From positions 1 through 7,267 of the forward strand of contig JAEWSH010000045.1 of NCBI GenBank assembly GCA_023398375.1: a DNA stretch of 7,267 nucleotides. Direction: 5' to 3'. Position 1 is the first letter of the stretch, and every line of letters begins with the position of its first letter. Below the pieces are notes generated by a model. The model worked only from the letters and a program-made list of their open reading frames with translations. It searched no databases and was not told the origin of the DNA. The translations under genes were made by a program, and so were the position numbers. Shown here in pieces: positions 1 through 6,945 of this stretch. The DNA comes from Bacillota bacterium. GTDB lineage: Bacteria > Bacillota > Clostridia > Lachnospirales > Lachnospiraceae.

Positions 1-22
1 ACCTTAGACAGGATGGAAAATG

Positions 23-59
23 AGGCTAAGAAAAAAAATTGCCAATGAAAGCTTAGCCT
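23..59. repeat. 8-bp inverted repeat with A-rich loop in leader
   Basis: AGGCTAAG at 23-30 is exactly complementary to CTTAGCCT at 52-59, with 21 bases between them including a run of eight or more A. The loop is long and no T-run follows, so it does not look like a terminator. It could be an operator or a chance match. No confident promoter was found in 1-135. Confidence 0.3.
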
Positions 60-100
60 GACGACCCTGTAGCCCGTTTATCGTACCACCGCTTAACCCG

Positions 101-126
101 TCCCCTCTCCAAAAAGAGAGAGGGGA
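101..126 (+). promoter_or_regulatory. Hairpin covering the ribosome binding site of the 74-aa gene
   Basis: TCCCCTCTC (101-109) pairs perfectly with GAGAGGGGA (118-126), with an 8-base A-rich loop. The right arm contains the only good Shine-Dalgarno-like purine tract upstream of the ATG at 136 (GGGGAG at 122-127, 8 bases from the start). Folding would hide the ribosome binding site. No T-run follows, so an intrinsic terminator is unlikely. Translational control is an inference from this overlap. Confidence 0.5.
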
Positions 127-135
127 GAATCAGAT

Positions 136-360
136 ATGGAGTCTGCTATGTCGAATGAAAAATCTACAGAACCGCTTGGCAAGGCCATCGCTAGCGCTCA
201 AAGCTATGATGCGAAAAAGATGGATTCTGATACACGTGACGCAATTTCTAGCCTCAGAGAAGAGATGCACGAAATGTTGCAGCTCCCCTCGGAAGATCTG
301 GCCAAGATTGGTCATGTTGAGTTTAACTTGCTGACCGTTCGTGTTTTCCCCAAGTCATAA
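136..360 (+). CDS. Small acidic-helical hypothetical protein, 74 aa
   Basis: I do not recognise this protein. The ATG at 136 has a purine-rich ribosome binding site (122-127) at good spacing. A second ATG at 148 in the same frame lacks one at a proper distance, so 136 is preferred. The protein is hydrophilic: residues about 10-60 are rich in Ala, Glu, Lys, Asp and Ser and look helical. A short hydrophobic stretch near the end (FNLLTVRVF) is too short to be a membrane span. There are no cysteines and no signal peptide. It ends 59 bases before the helicase gene on the same strand, so the two are probably co-transcribed. It could be a small regulator or replication accessory protein, but nothing in the sequence shows this. 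It is the first visible gene of the module, and its ribosome binding site lies in a hairpin. Confidence 0.65.
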   Translation: MESAMSNEKSTEPLGKAIASAQSYDAKKMDSDTRDAISSLREEMHEMLQLPSEDLAKIGHVEFNLLTVRVFPKS

Positions 361-373
361 CTCTATATAATAC

Positions 374-404
374 CAGGAGAAGCAGGCTCAACCTGCTTCC
401 CCTG
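374..404 (+). promoter_or_regulatory. Intergenic hairpin ahead of the helicase gene
   Basis: CAGG at 374-377 and GAAGCAGG at 379-386 pair with CCTGCTTC at 392-399 and CCTG at 401-404. This gives 12 base pairs with a single A/C mismatch and a 5-base loop (387-391). The stem ends 6 bases before the GGAGG (410-414) of the next gene. CCTGCT occurs twice (392-397, 401-406), so an alternative pairing with AGCAGG (381-386) is possible. No T-run follows. It may tune translation or mRNA stability between the two genes; the role is inferred. Confidence 0.5.
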
Positions 405-419
405 CTCGTGGAGGAAAAA

Positions 420-3029
420 ATGGCATTTGATTATAAAGAAATGATTAAAGAGGCAGCAAAAACAGGGCAACCAGCCACAAGGGTTCGCCAACTCGGTTGC
501 CATAACCATGCTCCTGCTTCAGTGTCCAACATGACCCTTGACGCTCAGGCTAAGACTGTGCCCTCCAGTCAGGAGCGCAACAGGGGCTATCACGATTACC
601 ATAGCTCACGTGCCCCGAAAATGTACACTCGCGCAGAACTGGAACACTTCATTACCAAATGGCCGCCTCGCCAGAAGCCTATCCCCCCAATGAATGGCAT
701 CGCCCTGGCAGGAAAGGATTCGTTCTCTCATGCCGTCAACAGTACGTTCAGCATGCCTAATCTCACCAATATCTACGGCATGGATGACGCTCAGCTCAAG
801 ACGGCATTTTTTGAGGCTCTTCTTGAGCGGGAGGCATCTTGCCAATTCGATTCCGACTGCAATGCCAATCTTCGCGCGATTCTGAATATCAAGGAAAGCC
901 GTGGCCATGATCGCATAACAGTTTCTGGCAAGCTTGGGCCAAATAATGAACTGAGGTGGACTCTTAACCACGCCAGAACCACAAGCACGACATGGACGAG
1001 GCTGCTCCAGATGATCTTCAACCTGTCCAGGATGGACGCCCTGGCGACGCTGGCCAGTATCTTGGGCATGCGTTTTGACAACCTTTCCAGGCTTTCCGGT
1101 GATAGGCGTGCTCTTGAACTGAATGGCGGATCGTGCCCAAGCGAAGACGTGCCAACCTCTCTTCATCTGCCGGGACTTCCGGCTGGATCGGCCTGCGCCG
1201 AGTTGATGGAGAAAAAGTACATTTACGGCAATGCCGGGCAGATTATAGGGGCCATTCTGCGCTACAGCCTCAATGGCAATGATTTTTGCCTGCCTGCTAC
1301 TGTTGGTCGTGGGGTTCTTTGCATGGGGAAATACAAGCCGACAGCCCACTTCCTCAGCCAGCACCTCATGGACAAGCACCCATCTGCTCAGGTCATTTTC
1401 TTCCAGGACATGCGTACAGCTCTTGCCTTCGAGCGCATGCTTGGCGAAACGCGAGGTTACGATCCCGAAACATTCATCGTGACAGCCCATTTGGGCACTG
1501 ACCTTTCCGTGCTGCCCTGGAATTATTTTTATGGTCATGAGGTTGTGTTTATCCCTGCTCCGACAAAAGAGTGCATGGCGCTGGTCAAGTTGTACAAGGA
1601 GTACATTACGGGCGCACAGGCTAAGGGCTTCCAAGTCTATCCTGGCTTTCTTCTCCACTCCCAGCCAGCCTGTGCCCTGGTAGGCCCTGTGGAGGGCGTC
1701 ACTGATGCCGAGGCAGAACTGCTGCACACCGCTATCGTACTCGACGCTATAGAACGCCCCTTATGGTTGGCCCAACAAGTAGTCAATGACAGCGTTTCAT
1801 ATGAGGCATTTGTGGCATGGGGCCAGAGGCAGTGCATTTTCAAAGGCCCCAACAAAGCCAGCAACGTCCCTTCAACGGGGCAATCATGCTCGTTACCCCC
1901 GGCGGACCCCGCCCTGACACCTCCACTTGCATACAGCTTAGATATGGTAACACTCTACCACATCATACGCCCAGGTAGCTTTTTTGCGCTTGTGGGGCCT
2001 AAGGGATCCGGAAAAACTCAGATTGCGATGTCTACTTGCCGTGGGATCATATATGGCAACACCCCATGGCCTTTGTTTAGTGGAAATGGGATTAGCGCTG
2101 GCAATGTAGCCTATATTGACGCAGAAACGCCCTATGATGAATTTTGCGCCAACCAACAGCAGCACGGCCTTACCGAAGTACGCGACACCCGTTTTTTTGG
2201 GCTGTCGAGGTTCGATCCTCACCTCCCAGATTTTTGTAATACCTTTTCTTTGACGGATGCAGCATTTCGCGAAGGTTTAACCACCTACCTCCTAGAAAAT
2301 AAATGCCGCGTCGTTGTTTTGGACAACCTCACAGCCTTGATGGGTGACGGCGTACATCACGGAAAGGTGGCTGAAACCTTGCTCGACTGGGTCAAATTGT
2401 TGCAAGGCCATGGGCTGTGTGTGGTGCTTGTTCACCACAAAACGACTGATGTAGGAACTCCCCAGCATGGTGTTCAAGCAAGAGGCAGCCATCTCTACAC
2501 CACCCTGGCCAGAACAGTCATTACTCTCGTAAGTAGTGCAGAAATACTGAATAATAGTGTCGCACCGGAAATAGTCCAAACTAAGGCGGCACAGGATGGG
2601 TTGACTGTTGGGATGCGGTTTGACGCGAGCAAGCCTGCTCCAGTTCTTGATAAGAAGTCCTTTTGGCTGCATCTGCCGTTTGGGGCTTCAGAATGGCAGT
2701 TTTTGACCGCTACCGGAGCAGATGGGAAGGAAGTTGAGTTTGCCCAAGTCTGCGCTAAACCGGAGGCTGGTCTTGCAATTCAGGGCGACCCTTTAATTGA
2801 CGCGCCTGAGTCTGGAGATGTAGCGATCCTTGACCAACTGTCTCCCGACGAAAATGTGGTATACAGCATGGCTCAGACTGCAGGGAGCGTTAAAACCGCT
2901 GATATCACCAAAAAGCTGAGATGCCGTGATAGAAAAGCCCGTAACATCACAAAACGCTTAGAGGAGCGCGGACTGCTTGAACCAAACGGCGGTAGCGGCT
3001 CCCAACAGGGATATCGCATAAAAAAATAG
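420..3029 (+). CDS. RepA/RecA-type (AAA_25-like) replicative helicase with degenerate primase-like N-terminal half, 869 aa
   Basis: Likely a hexameric DNA helicase ATPase acting in replication of the element. The frame opens at a GTG at 408, but that codon overlaps the GGAGG ribosome binding site (410-414). The ATG at 420, five bases downstream, is the better start. Seen in order: an unassigned N-terminus; residues about 165-222, resembling the end of a DnaG/gp4 zinc domain (WTLNHARTT to LASILGM) without zinc-binding Cys pairs; residues about 324-395, resembling a TOPRIM fold (QVIFFQDMRTALAFERML, then GHEVVFIPAPTKE) but with its acidic residues replaced; an ATPase at about 505-735 with Walker A GPKGSGKT (526-533, Lys532), Walker B VVVLDN (Asp635) and VHHKTT (His672-673); and a winged helix at about 807-869. 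The ATPase family call is firm. The primase relic is inferred from pattern only. It ends just before an intrinsic terminator. Confidence 0.88.
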   Translation: MAFDYKEMIKEAAKTGQPATRVRQLGCHNHAPASVSNMTLDAQAKTVPSSQERNRGYHDYHSSRAPKMYTRAELEHFITKWPPRQKPIPPMNGIALAGKDSFSHAVNSTFSMPNLTNIYGMDDAQLKTAFFEALLEREASCQFDSDCNANLRAILNIKESRGHDRITVSGKLGPNNELRWTLNHARTTSTTWTRLLQMIFNLSRMDALATLASILGMRFDNLSRLSGDRRALELNGGSCPSEDVPTSLHLPGLPAGSACAELMEKKYIYGNAGQIIGAILRYSLNGNDFCLPATVGRGVLCMGKYKPTAHFLSQHLMDKHPSAQVIFFQDMRTALAFERMLGETRGYDPETFIVTAHLGTDLSVLPWNYFYGHEVVFIPAPTKECMALVKLYKEYITGAQAKGFQVYPGFLLHSQPACALVGPVEGVTDAEAELLHTAIVLDAIERPLWLAQQVVNDSVSYEAFVAWGQRQCIFKGPNKASNVPSTGQSCSLPPADPALTPPLAYSLDMVTLYHIIRPGSFFALVGPKGSGKTQIAMSTCRGIIYGNTPWPLFSGNGISAGNVAYIDAETPYDEFCANQQQHGLTEVRDTRFFGLSRFDPHLPDFCNTFSLTDAAFREGLTTYLLENKCRVVVLDNLTALMGDGVHHGKVAETLLDWVKLLQGHGLCVVLVHHKTTDVGTPQHGVQARGSHLYTTLARTVITLVSSAEILNNSVAPEIVQTKAAQDGLTVGMRFDASKPAPVLDKKSFWLHLPFGASEWQFLTATGADGKEVEFAQVCAKPEAGLAIQGDPLIDAPESGDVAILDQLSPDENVVYSMAQTAGSVKTADITKKLRCRDRKARNITKRLEERGLLEPNGGSGSQQGYRIKK

Positions 3030-3047
3030 TTCTGCCTGTTTATTCAT

Positions 3048-3084
3048 AATAGTGCGTGGCTTTCGGGTCACGCGCTATTTTTTT
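3048..3084 (+). terminator. Rho-independent terminator after the helicase gene
   Basis: AATAGTGCGTG (3048-3058) pairs with CACGCGCTATT (3069-3079), 11 pairs with one G-T wobble. A further G-T and C-G pair close the loop around TTTCGG. Seven T follow (3078-3084). It lies 18 bases after the stop codon and separates the helicase transcription unit from the repeat-rich region. Confidence 0.9.
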
Positions 3085-3260
3085 GTCCTTGCCATAACCG
3101 ACTTACAAGCTATTAGCGGGGCCATATATTGTTGAACAGGCTCTTCCGCCAGAGGCTACAGGAACAGAGTCCTTGTGCGACCTACCCGCTGCACACTGTT
3201 CAGGAATAAATGCTCCCAGTAATATCTCGGCCCCAGCATAGTCCTTGCCGGAAACAGCAA

Positions 3261-3400
3261 TCTGCATACCTGCATCCGCCTGCAAAACCCCCTGCATTTG
3301 GGTCTAAGTTAGATATCAAGCCTGCATTTAACCTGTATTATCCGTGAAGATCTCCTGCATTTTTACCTGCATTTACCCCGCAAAACAGGCTGCATGCAGG
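3261..3400 (+). repeat. CCTGCAT(TT) iteron cluster
   Basis: Four exact copies of CCTGCATTT start at 3291, 3321, 3354 and 3366. Variants are CTGCAT (3262), CCTGCAT (3269), CCTGCA (3279) and CCTGTATT (3332). An inverted ATGCAGG (3394-3400) forms part of the palindrome CTGCATGCAG (3390-3399). Start-to-start distances from 3291 on are 30, 11, 22 and 12, close to whole helical turns, as expected for protein binding on one face of the DNA. The likely ligand is a replication initiator or one of the proteins encoded here; neither is shown by the sequence. Confidence 0.7.
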
Positions 3401-3445
3401 ATCTTAAAAAAAGCGTTGCCAAATATTTCAGTATGTTGAACTAGT

Positions 3446-3496
3446 GCCCATTTTACGTGGGCGGACAAAAAAGTGCTGTCCTTCAGGCATAGCCTG
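3446..3496. repeat. Three consecutive small hairpins
   Basis: GCCCA/TGGGC (3446-3450, 3458-3462), GGACA/TGTCC (3463-3467, 3477-3481) and CAGGC/GCCTG (3484-3488, 3492-3496) follow one another almost without gaps. Each stem is five base pairs. Such a row may fold in single-stranded DNA or RNA, for example as a primase loading or priming site. No T-runs follow, so they are not terminators. Confidence 0.45.
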
Positions 3497-3562
3497 GTGG
3501 TTGCTGCTGCCGTTTGACCATGCTTCCCGATTGAGGGCATGCACCTTTCCGGCACTTTTTTG
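3466..3562. repeat. 11-bp inverted repeat with 75-base spacing
   Basis: CAAAAAAGTGC (3466-3476) is an exact inverted copy of GCACTTTTTTG (3552-3562). Pairing of these arms would compete with the middle hairpin of the 3446-3496 group. The A/T content makes a chance match less unlikely than the length suggests. Confidence 0.35.
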
Positions 3563-3671
3563 GCGCACAGGCTTAAAGTCGTAAATCAGCACCGACCAAC
3601 CATCTTCGTTGGATTTCGGAATACCAAAGGTAGGTGGAATAAAAATACTCGTATAAATACAAACAAATGTC

Positions 3672-3749
3672 GCTGTGCGAAATTTTTGTACACACTTCTG
3701 CGTCTTTCAGGTGTTTTGAGTTCTCGCACAGCTCGCACAGCTCGCACAG
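3672..3749. repeat. CTCGCACAG tandem array (three copies) with one inverted copy upstream
   Basis: CTCGCACAG is repeated head to tail at 3723-3731, 3732-3740 and 3741-3749. GCTGTGCGA at 3672-3680 is an exact inverted copy that could pair with TCGCACAGC (3724-3732) over a 43-base loop. The array sits 130 bases upstream of the primase-helicase start and next to an A/T-rich tract. A matching array in opposite orientation lies just after that gene. Operator or initiator binding is the likely role (inference). Confidence 0.7.
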
Positions 3750-3868
3750 CACAAAAACACGCTTCCTCAAAAACAAAATAAAAGAATATATTTCTGCTGA
3801 TTAGTATATGTGTAATAGCCCGGTGCAGACCATTTCGGCCCTGAACGACTATCACACGCATACTTATC

Positions 3869-3873
3869 AGGAG
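3869..3873 (+). promoter_or_regulatory. Ribosome binding site of the primase-helicase gene
   Basis: AGGAG five bases upstream of the ATG at 3879 fixes the start. No other in-frame start with a comparable site is near. Confidence 0.8.
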
Positions 3874-3878
3874 TTGTC

Positions 3879-6797
3879 ATGAAAAGCCTGGATGGTTCCT
3901 CTACGCCGACAGAGCAGAAGGAAGAACGGATAGTCTACGCGGGCCATGCCGATCAGGAACACGCAGATTTTGCGGAAATGTCTCGACAATGGCGAGAGTA
4001 CCCTGCTTCAAAAGAAGGCATTAAAGAAGCTGTACGCGACGGTTATACCGCCATTTCCATTTACGAATTCAGCGGGCCTGTAGAAAAGGGCAAAACTCAG
4101 CCCATGCGCTATGGTGACATGGTGCTGGACTTCGATGCCAAGAAAGAACTGTTTGATAATGATGAAAATTCGCTGGGCAAGGTGGGTGATATTGATAAGG
4201 CGCTTGAAGCTGTTCGCATTTTCAGCAGGCTACTCACTAAGAAGTATGACGTGAACCCCAACCATTTGCATTATTACGCCAGTGGCGGCAAGGGCTTCCA
4301 TGTGATTATCCCACGAGAGCTTATAGGTTCAGAAGCTGGTGACATTGAGTTGCCTGCCATTTACAGGCGTACCCTTGATTCCATTCTGAATATTGCTGCC
4401 CATAAGGAGCTTTGGAACGGTACAGTCCTTGGTGCACTTAAAGATAACCGTAAACTGGCCCCTGAAGACCTTTGCATCGACCCAAACGGGTTCAAAGGTG
4501 GCAAAGGCCAACTCATACGCCTGCCGCATATCCAGCGGGCTGATGGCAATTACAAGGTGCCGGTGACATATGACGAGATCATGTACAATGGAACTTCCTT
4601 TTTTGAGGAACTCGTCAAGAAAGATCGGCATGTTGAGGGGGAAGGAAGCCGGAATGGTATCACCTGCGCTCCCATGCTGGAAGAAGCCTATTTGCAAGCC
4701 AAAAGGGTTGTTTGTCTTACTGCTGACAGGCGTAACGCCGATAGTCAGGTTGCAAGCCTTGAAACAGAATGCGAATTTGTGACTTTCTGTGCCCAGCATG
4801 CGGGTGAAGTCTCAGAGCCGCAGTGGTTTGCGCTTGCCAGAATTTTTGCTCATTGTGGGGCATTGGGACAGAGAATGTTCCACTTGTACAGTCAACTTGA
4901 TCCTCGGCGGTATAATGAAGCAGAGGCCCAGAAAAAACTGAATAACGCCAGAAGTTACTCACCGATCACCTGCAAAGAGGTCCAAAAGGATTTCCCCTGT
5001 TCAGGCGACTGCCGGGTAAAATGCCCTATGGATCTTTATCGACGGAAGCTCGTTGAGTCTCCCGGAGTCGATGCCTTTGCCGTATTGCCCGAAGGGCTTG
5101 TATTTTATTCAGATGCCAGTGATAAAACCGTTTATGAAAAAGTTTCTTCACCTGTTGAAGTAAAGGCCTCTGCCCGTGACGCCGAAAACTGCGGTTGGTC
5201 AAAAGTCATTGAAGTGTGCGACCCTGACGGCATCCACCATCAATGCCTTGTGCCTTTCACATCTTTAAACGGTTCAGGCGAAGAAGCGCTTACGCTTTTG
5301 TCGGAAGCTGGTTTGCTACTGGAGCCTGGCAGATCGCCCCGTCAGCGTCTTCTACAATATCTTAACAAGGCAACACCCAAACAACGGGCTTTGATCGTTG
5401 AGAAAAATGGTTGGATTGCAAAGGCCAACAAATTCGTACCGTTTGATTTGGGAAGCCAGGACGGTCAGAGCGAGTACCTATGCTCCCGCTTCCCAGTGGC
5501 GTCCAAGCTGTTTGAGGCAAAGGGAACGCTCGAAGAGTGGAAAGAGCATATAGGGCGATATTGCGAGGACAATCCCCTCTTGCAGGTGACGATTATTGCG
5601 GCCATGTCCGGCCCCTTGCTGACGCTCATGAAACATTCAGGTTTTGGCATACACCTTTATGGCAACTCTTCCAGTGGCAAGACTACGAGCCTTCATGTTG
5701 CGGGTTCTGTCACCGGCGGCGAACTGAAGTCATGGCGGACGACGGACAACGGCCTCGAAGGCATAGCGGAACAACATAACGACAACTGCCTTTTGCTTGA
5801 TGAAATCAACCAGTGTGACCCTGATGTGGTGGCCCAGGCAGCCTATATGCTTGCCAATGGCCAGGGCAAATCACGTTCTTCAAAGACCGGCGTCAGTCGC
5901 CGTGTACCAATGTGGAATTTGATTTTTCTGTCTTCAGGCGAAGTGTCCATATCTGACCGTGCTGACCAGGGTTATCGAAACAAAGCCATGGCCGGACATG
6001 AAGTACGCGTCATCAGCATCCTTGCAGACGGCGGCACAGATCACGGTATATTCACGATTGTGCCTGACGACATGTCTGCTGGAGAGTTTTCCGACATGCT
6101 GGTGCAAAACAGTAAGGAATATCGTGGTGCCCCATTACGAGCTATGATTCAGCACATCAGGGATGACAAGGATGGGATTTGTGACGCGATCTATGGACAC
6201 ATGGACAAGTTCCTTGACGGACTTGACCGCATCGCCTTGTCATCACAATCCAAGCGGGTAGCCGATCATTTTGCCTTCCTGGCGGGTGTAGGTGAAATCG
6301 CCATACGTCTCGGTATACTGCCCTGGTCGGCTGGAGAAGCAATGGTCGCGATGAAACATTGCTTTGACTGGTGGCTCCGGGACAGAAATGGTGCGGTAGA
6401 CTTTGAGATTGAAAAAGCAACAGACAGGCTACTGTCTCAGGCCCGTGCTGAGTTTTACGGAAAAATAAGCGATACCTTCCCAGTCAAGAGGCTTACGACT
6501 GATAACCAAGACTGCTTTTTTATCCCCCGTGCATACGCAGTGGCCGAAATCTGCAAGGATTTTCAGTACAAAGCTCTTGTCGCCAATCTGAAGGAGAAAG
6601 GGCTGCTGATTCTGACCAAGGACGGTGAAGTACGAGAACAGTTCTGGCAAGGTAGCAACGACAATCGGCCCAGGGGGTTCGCCATTATCAAGGGCAAGCT
6701 GTATGGCGAGTCTGTACCTGACACGATGGATAATCTTCAGCCGACAAGAGGAAAGTATTCAATTGAGTATCAGCCCCTTGAGGATAATGACTTTTGA
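3879..6797 (+). CDS. Archaeo-eukaryotic-type primase fused to DUF927 helicase ATPase, 972 aa
   Basis: A replication protein that probably makes primers and unwinds or loads on DNA. Residues about 60-230 carry the archaeo-eukaryotic primase (AEP) motifs: VLDFDA (metal-binding Asp84 and Asp86), SGGKGFH (135-141, His141) and CID (Asp201) followed by LIRLP (Arg214), all intact. Next is a cysteine cluster C365-x8-C374-x3-C378-x3-C382, likely binding zinc or an iron-sulfur cluster. The second half matches a DUF927-type ATPase: Walker A GNSSSGKT (595-602, Lys601), Walker B LLLDEI (Asp641, Glu642) and a sensor-like FLSSGE (to Glu688). The C-terminal 150 residues, after WWLRDRNG, look like a winged-helix tail. 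No signal or membrane segment is seen. It lies between the candidate origin and an AlpA-like gene, with inverted 9-bp arrays on both sides that may control it. The domain calls are confident; the activity is inferred from intact motifs. Confidence 0.9.
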   Translation: MKSLDGSSTPTEQKEERIVYAGHADQEHADFAEMSRQWREYPASKEGIKEAVRDGYTAISIYEFSGPVEKGKTQPMRYGDMVLDFDAKKELFDNDENSLGKVGDIDKALEAVRIFSRLLTKKYDVNPNHLHYYASGGKGFHVIIPRELIGSEAGDIELPAIYRRTLDSILNIAAHKELWNGTVLGALKDNRKLAPEDLCIDPNGFKGGKGQLIRLPHIQRADGNYKVPVTYDEIMYNGTSFFEELVKKDRHVEGEGSRNGITCAPMLEEAYLQAKRVVCLTADRRNADSQVASLETECEFVTFCAQHAGEVSEPQWFALARIFAHCGALGQRMFHLYSQLDPRRYNEAEAQKKLNNARSYSPITCKEVQKDFPCSGDCRVKCPMDLYRRKLVESPGVDAFAVLPEGLVFYSDASDKTVYEKVSSPVEVKASARDAENCGWSKVIEVCDPDGIHHQCLVPFTSLNGSGEEALTLLSEAGLLLEPGRSPRQRLLQYLNKATPKQRALIVEKNGWIAKANKFVPFDLGSQDGQSEYLCSRFPVASKLFEAKGTLEEWKEHIGRYCEDNPLLQVTIIAAMSGPLLTLMKHSGFGIHLYGNSSSGKTTSLHVAGSVTGGELKSWRTTDNGLEGIAEQHNDNCLLLDEINQCDPDVVAQAAYMLANGQGKSRSSKTGVSRRVPMWNLIFLSSGEVSISDRADQGYRNKAMAGHEVRVISILADGGTDHGIFTIVPDDMSAGEFSDMLVQNSKEYRGAPLRAMIQHIRDDKDGICDAIYGHMDKFLDGLDRIALSSQSKRVADHFAFLAGVGEIAIRLGILPWSAGEAMVAMKHCFDWWLRDRNGAVDFEIEKATDRLLSQARAEFYGKISDTFPVKRLTTDNQDCFFIPRAYAVAEICKDFQYKALVANLKEKGLLILTKDGEVREQFWQGSNDNRPRGFAIIKGKLYGESVPDTMDNLQPTRGKYSIEYQPLEDNDF

Positions 6798-6812
6798 AAC
6801 TGAGAAAATGTA

Positions 6813-6846
6813 GTGTGCGTGGTGTGCGAGCTGTGCGAGTGTGCGG
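6813..6846. repeat. Tandem 9-bp repeats, inverted partner of the upstream array
   Basis: Units GTGTGCGTG (6813-6821), GTGTGCGAG (6822-6830), CTGTGCGAG (6831-6839) and a partial TGTGCGG (6840-6846) run in a row. CTGTGCGAG is the exact reverse complement of the CTCGCACAG unit at 3723-3749. The array starts 16 bases after the primase-helicase stop codon and ends about 100 bases before the next gene. Confidence 0.7.
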
Positions 6847-6860
6847 AAATTCAAATACAG

Positions 6861-6898
6861 AGGGCAGTAGGAAAATTAAATTCCTACTGCCCTTCTCT
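6861..6898 (+). terminator. Likely intrinsic terminator after the primase-helicase gene
   Basis: AGGGCAGTAGGAA (6861-6873) pairs perfectly with TTCCTACTGCCCT (6881-6893), 13 pairs with a 7-base loop. The following tract (TCTCTAT) is only moderately T-rich, so termination may be incomplete and some transcripts may run into the AlpA-like gene. Confidence 0.65.
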
Positions 6899-6945
6899 AT
6901 ATAGTATGCCCAACACTACACAATTTAGCCCGATGAGGTAGCCAC

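Larger units (their letters stand above)
3085..3878. other. Repeat-rich noncoding region, candidate replication origin
   Basis: Nearly 800 bases without a convincing gene lie between the helicase and primase genes. In order: 3085-3260 holds little beyond a loose TGAACAG/CTGTTCA inverted pair (3133-3139, 3196-3202); 3261-3400 holds CCTGCAT repeats; 3401-3440 is A/T-rich; 3446-3496 holds three consecutive hairpins; 3608-3670 is A/T-rich, with a TATAAA at 3652-3657 that could be a -10 element but lacks a good -35; 3723-3749 is a tandem 9-bp array; 3758-3800 is strongly A/T-rich and could unwind easily. Iterons, A/T-rich DNA and hairpins between a helicase and a primase gene are what a theta or strand-displacement origin would look like. 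No clear DnaA box was seen. Function is inferred. Confidence 0.55.

Noticed and set aside
408..419. GTG as start of the helicase gene
   Set aside because: The GTG overlaps the ribosome binding site that properly serves the ATG at 420.
606..1727. 373-aa open frame on the minus strand
   Set aside because: It lies fully inside the helicase gene, reads as low-quality mixed sequence with no motif, and is antisense to a region with clear coding character.
3103..3297. 64-aa minus-strand frame in the origin region
   Set aside because: It starts inside the iteron cluster, has no ribosome binding site before its ATG, and has no recognisable domain. A decayed gene remnant cannot be excluded.
3338..3347. 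DnaA box (TTATCCGTG)
   Set aside because: Three of nine positions differ from TTATCCACA; too weak to call.
3261..3400. CRISPR-like array
   Set aside because: Repeats are only 7-9 bases with short irregular gaps and no cas genes nearby; iterons fit better.
3539..3861. Open frames on both strands across the CTCGCACAG array (80 and 91 aa)
   Set aside because: Their repeated RTA or RAV tripeptides simply come from the 9-bp DNA repeat; no ribosome binding site or family match.
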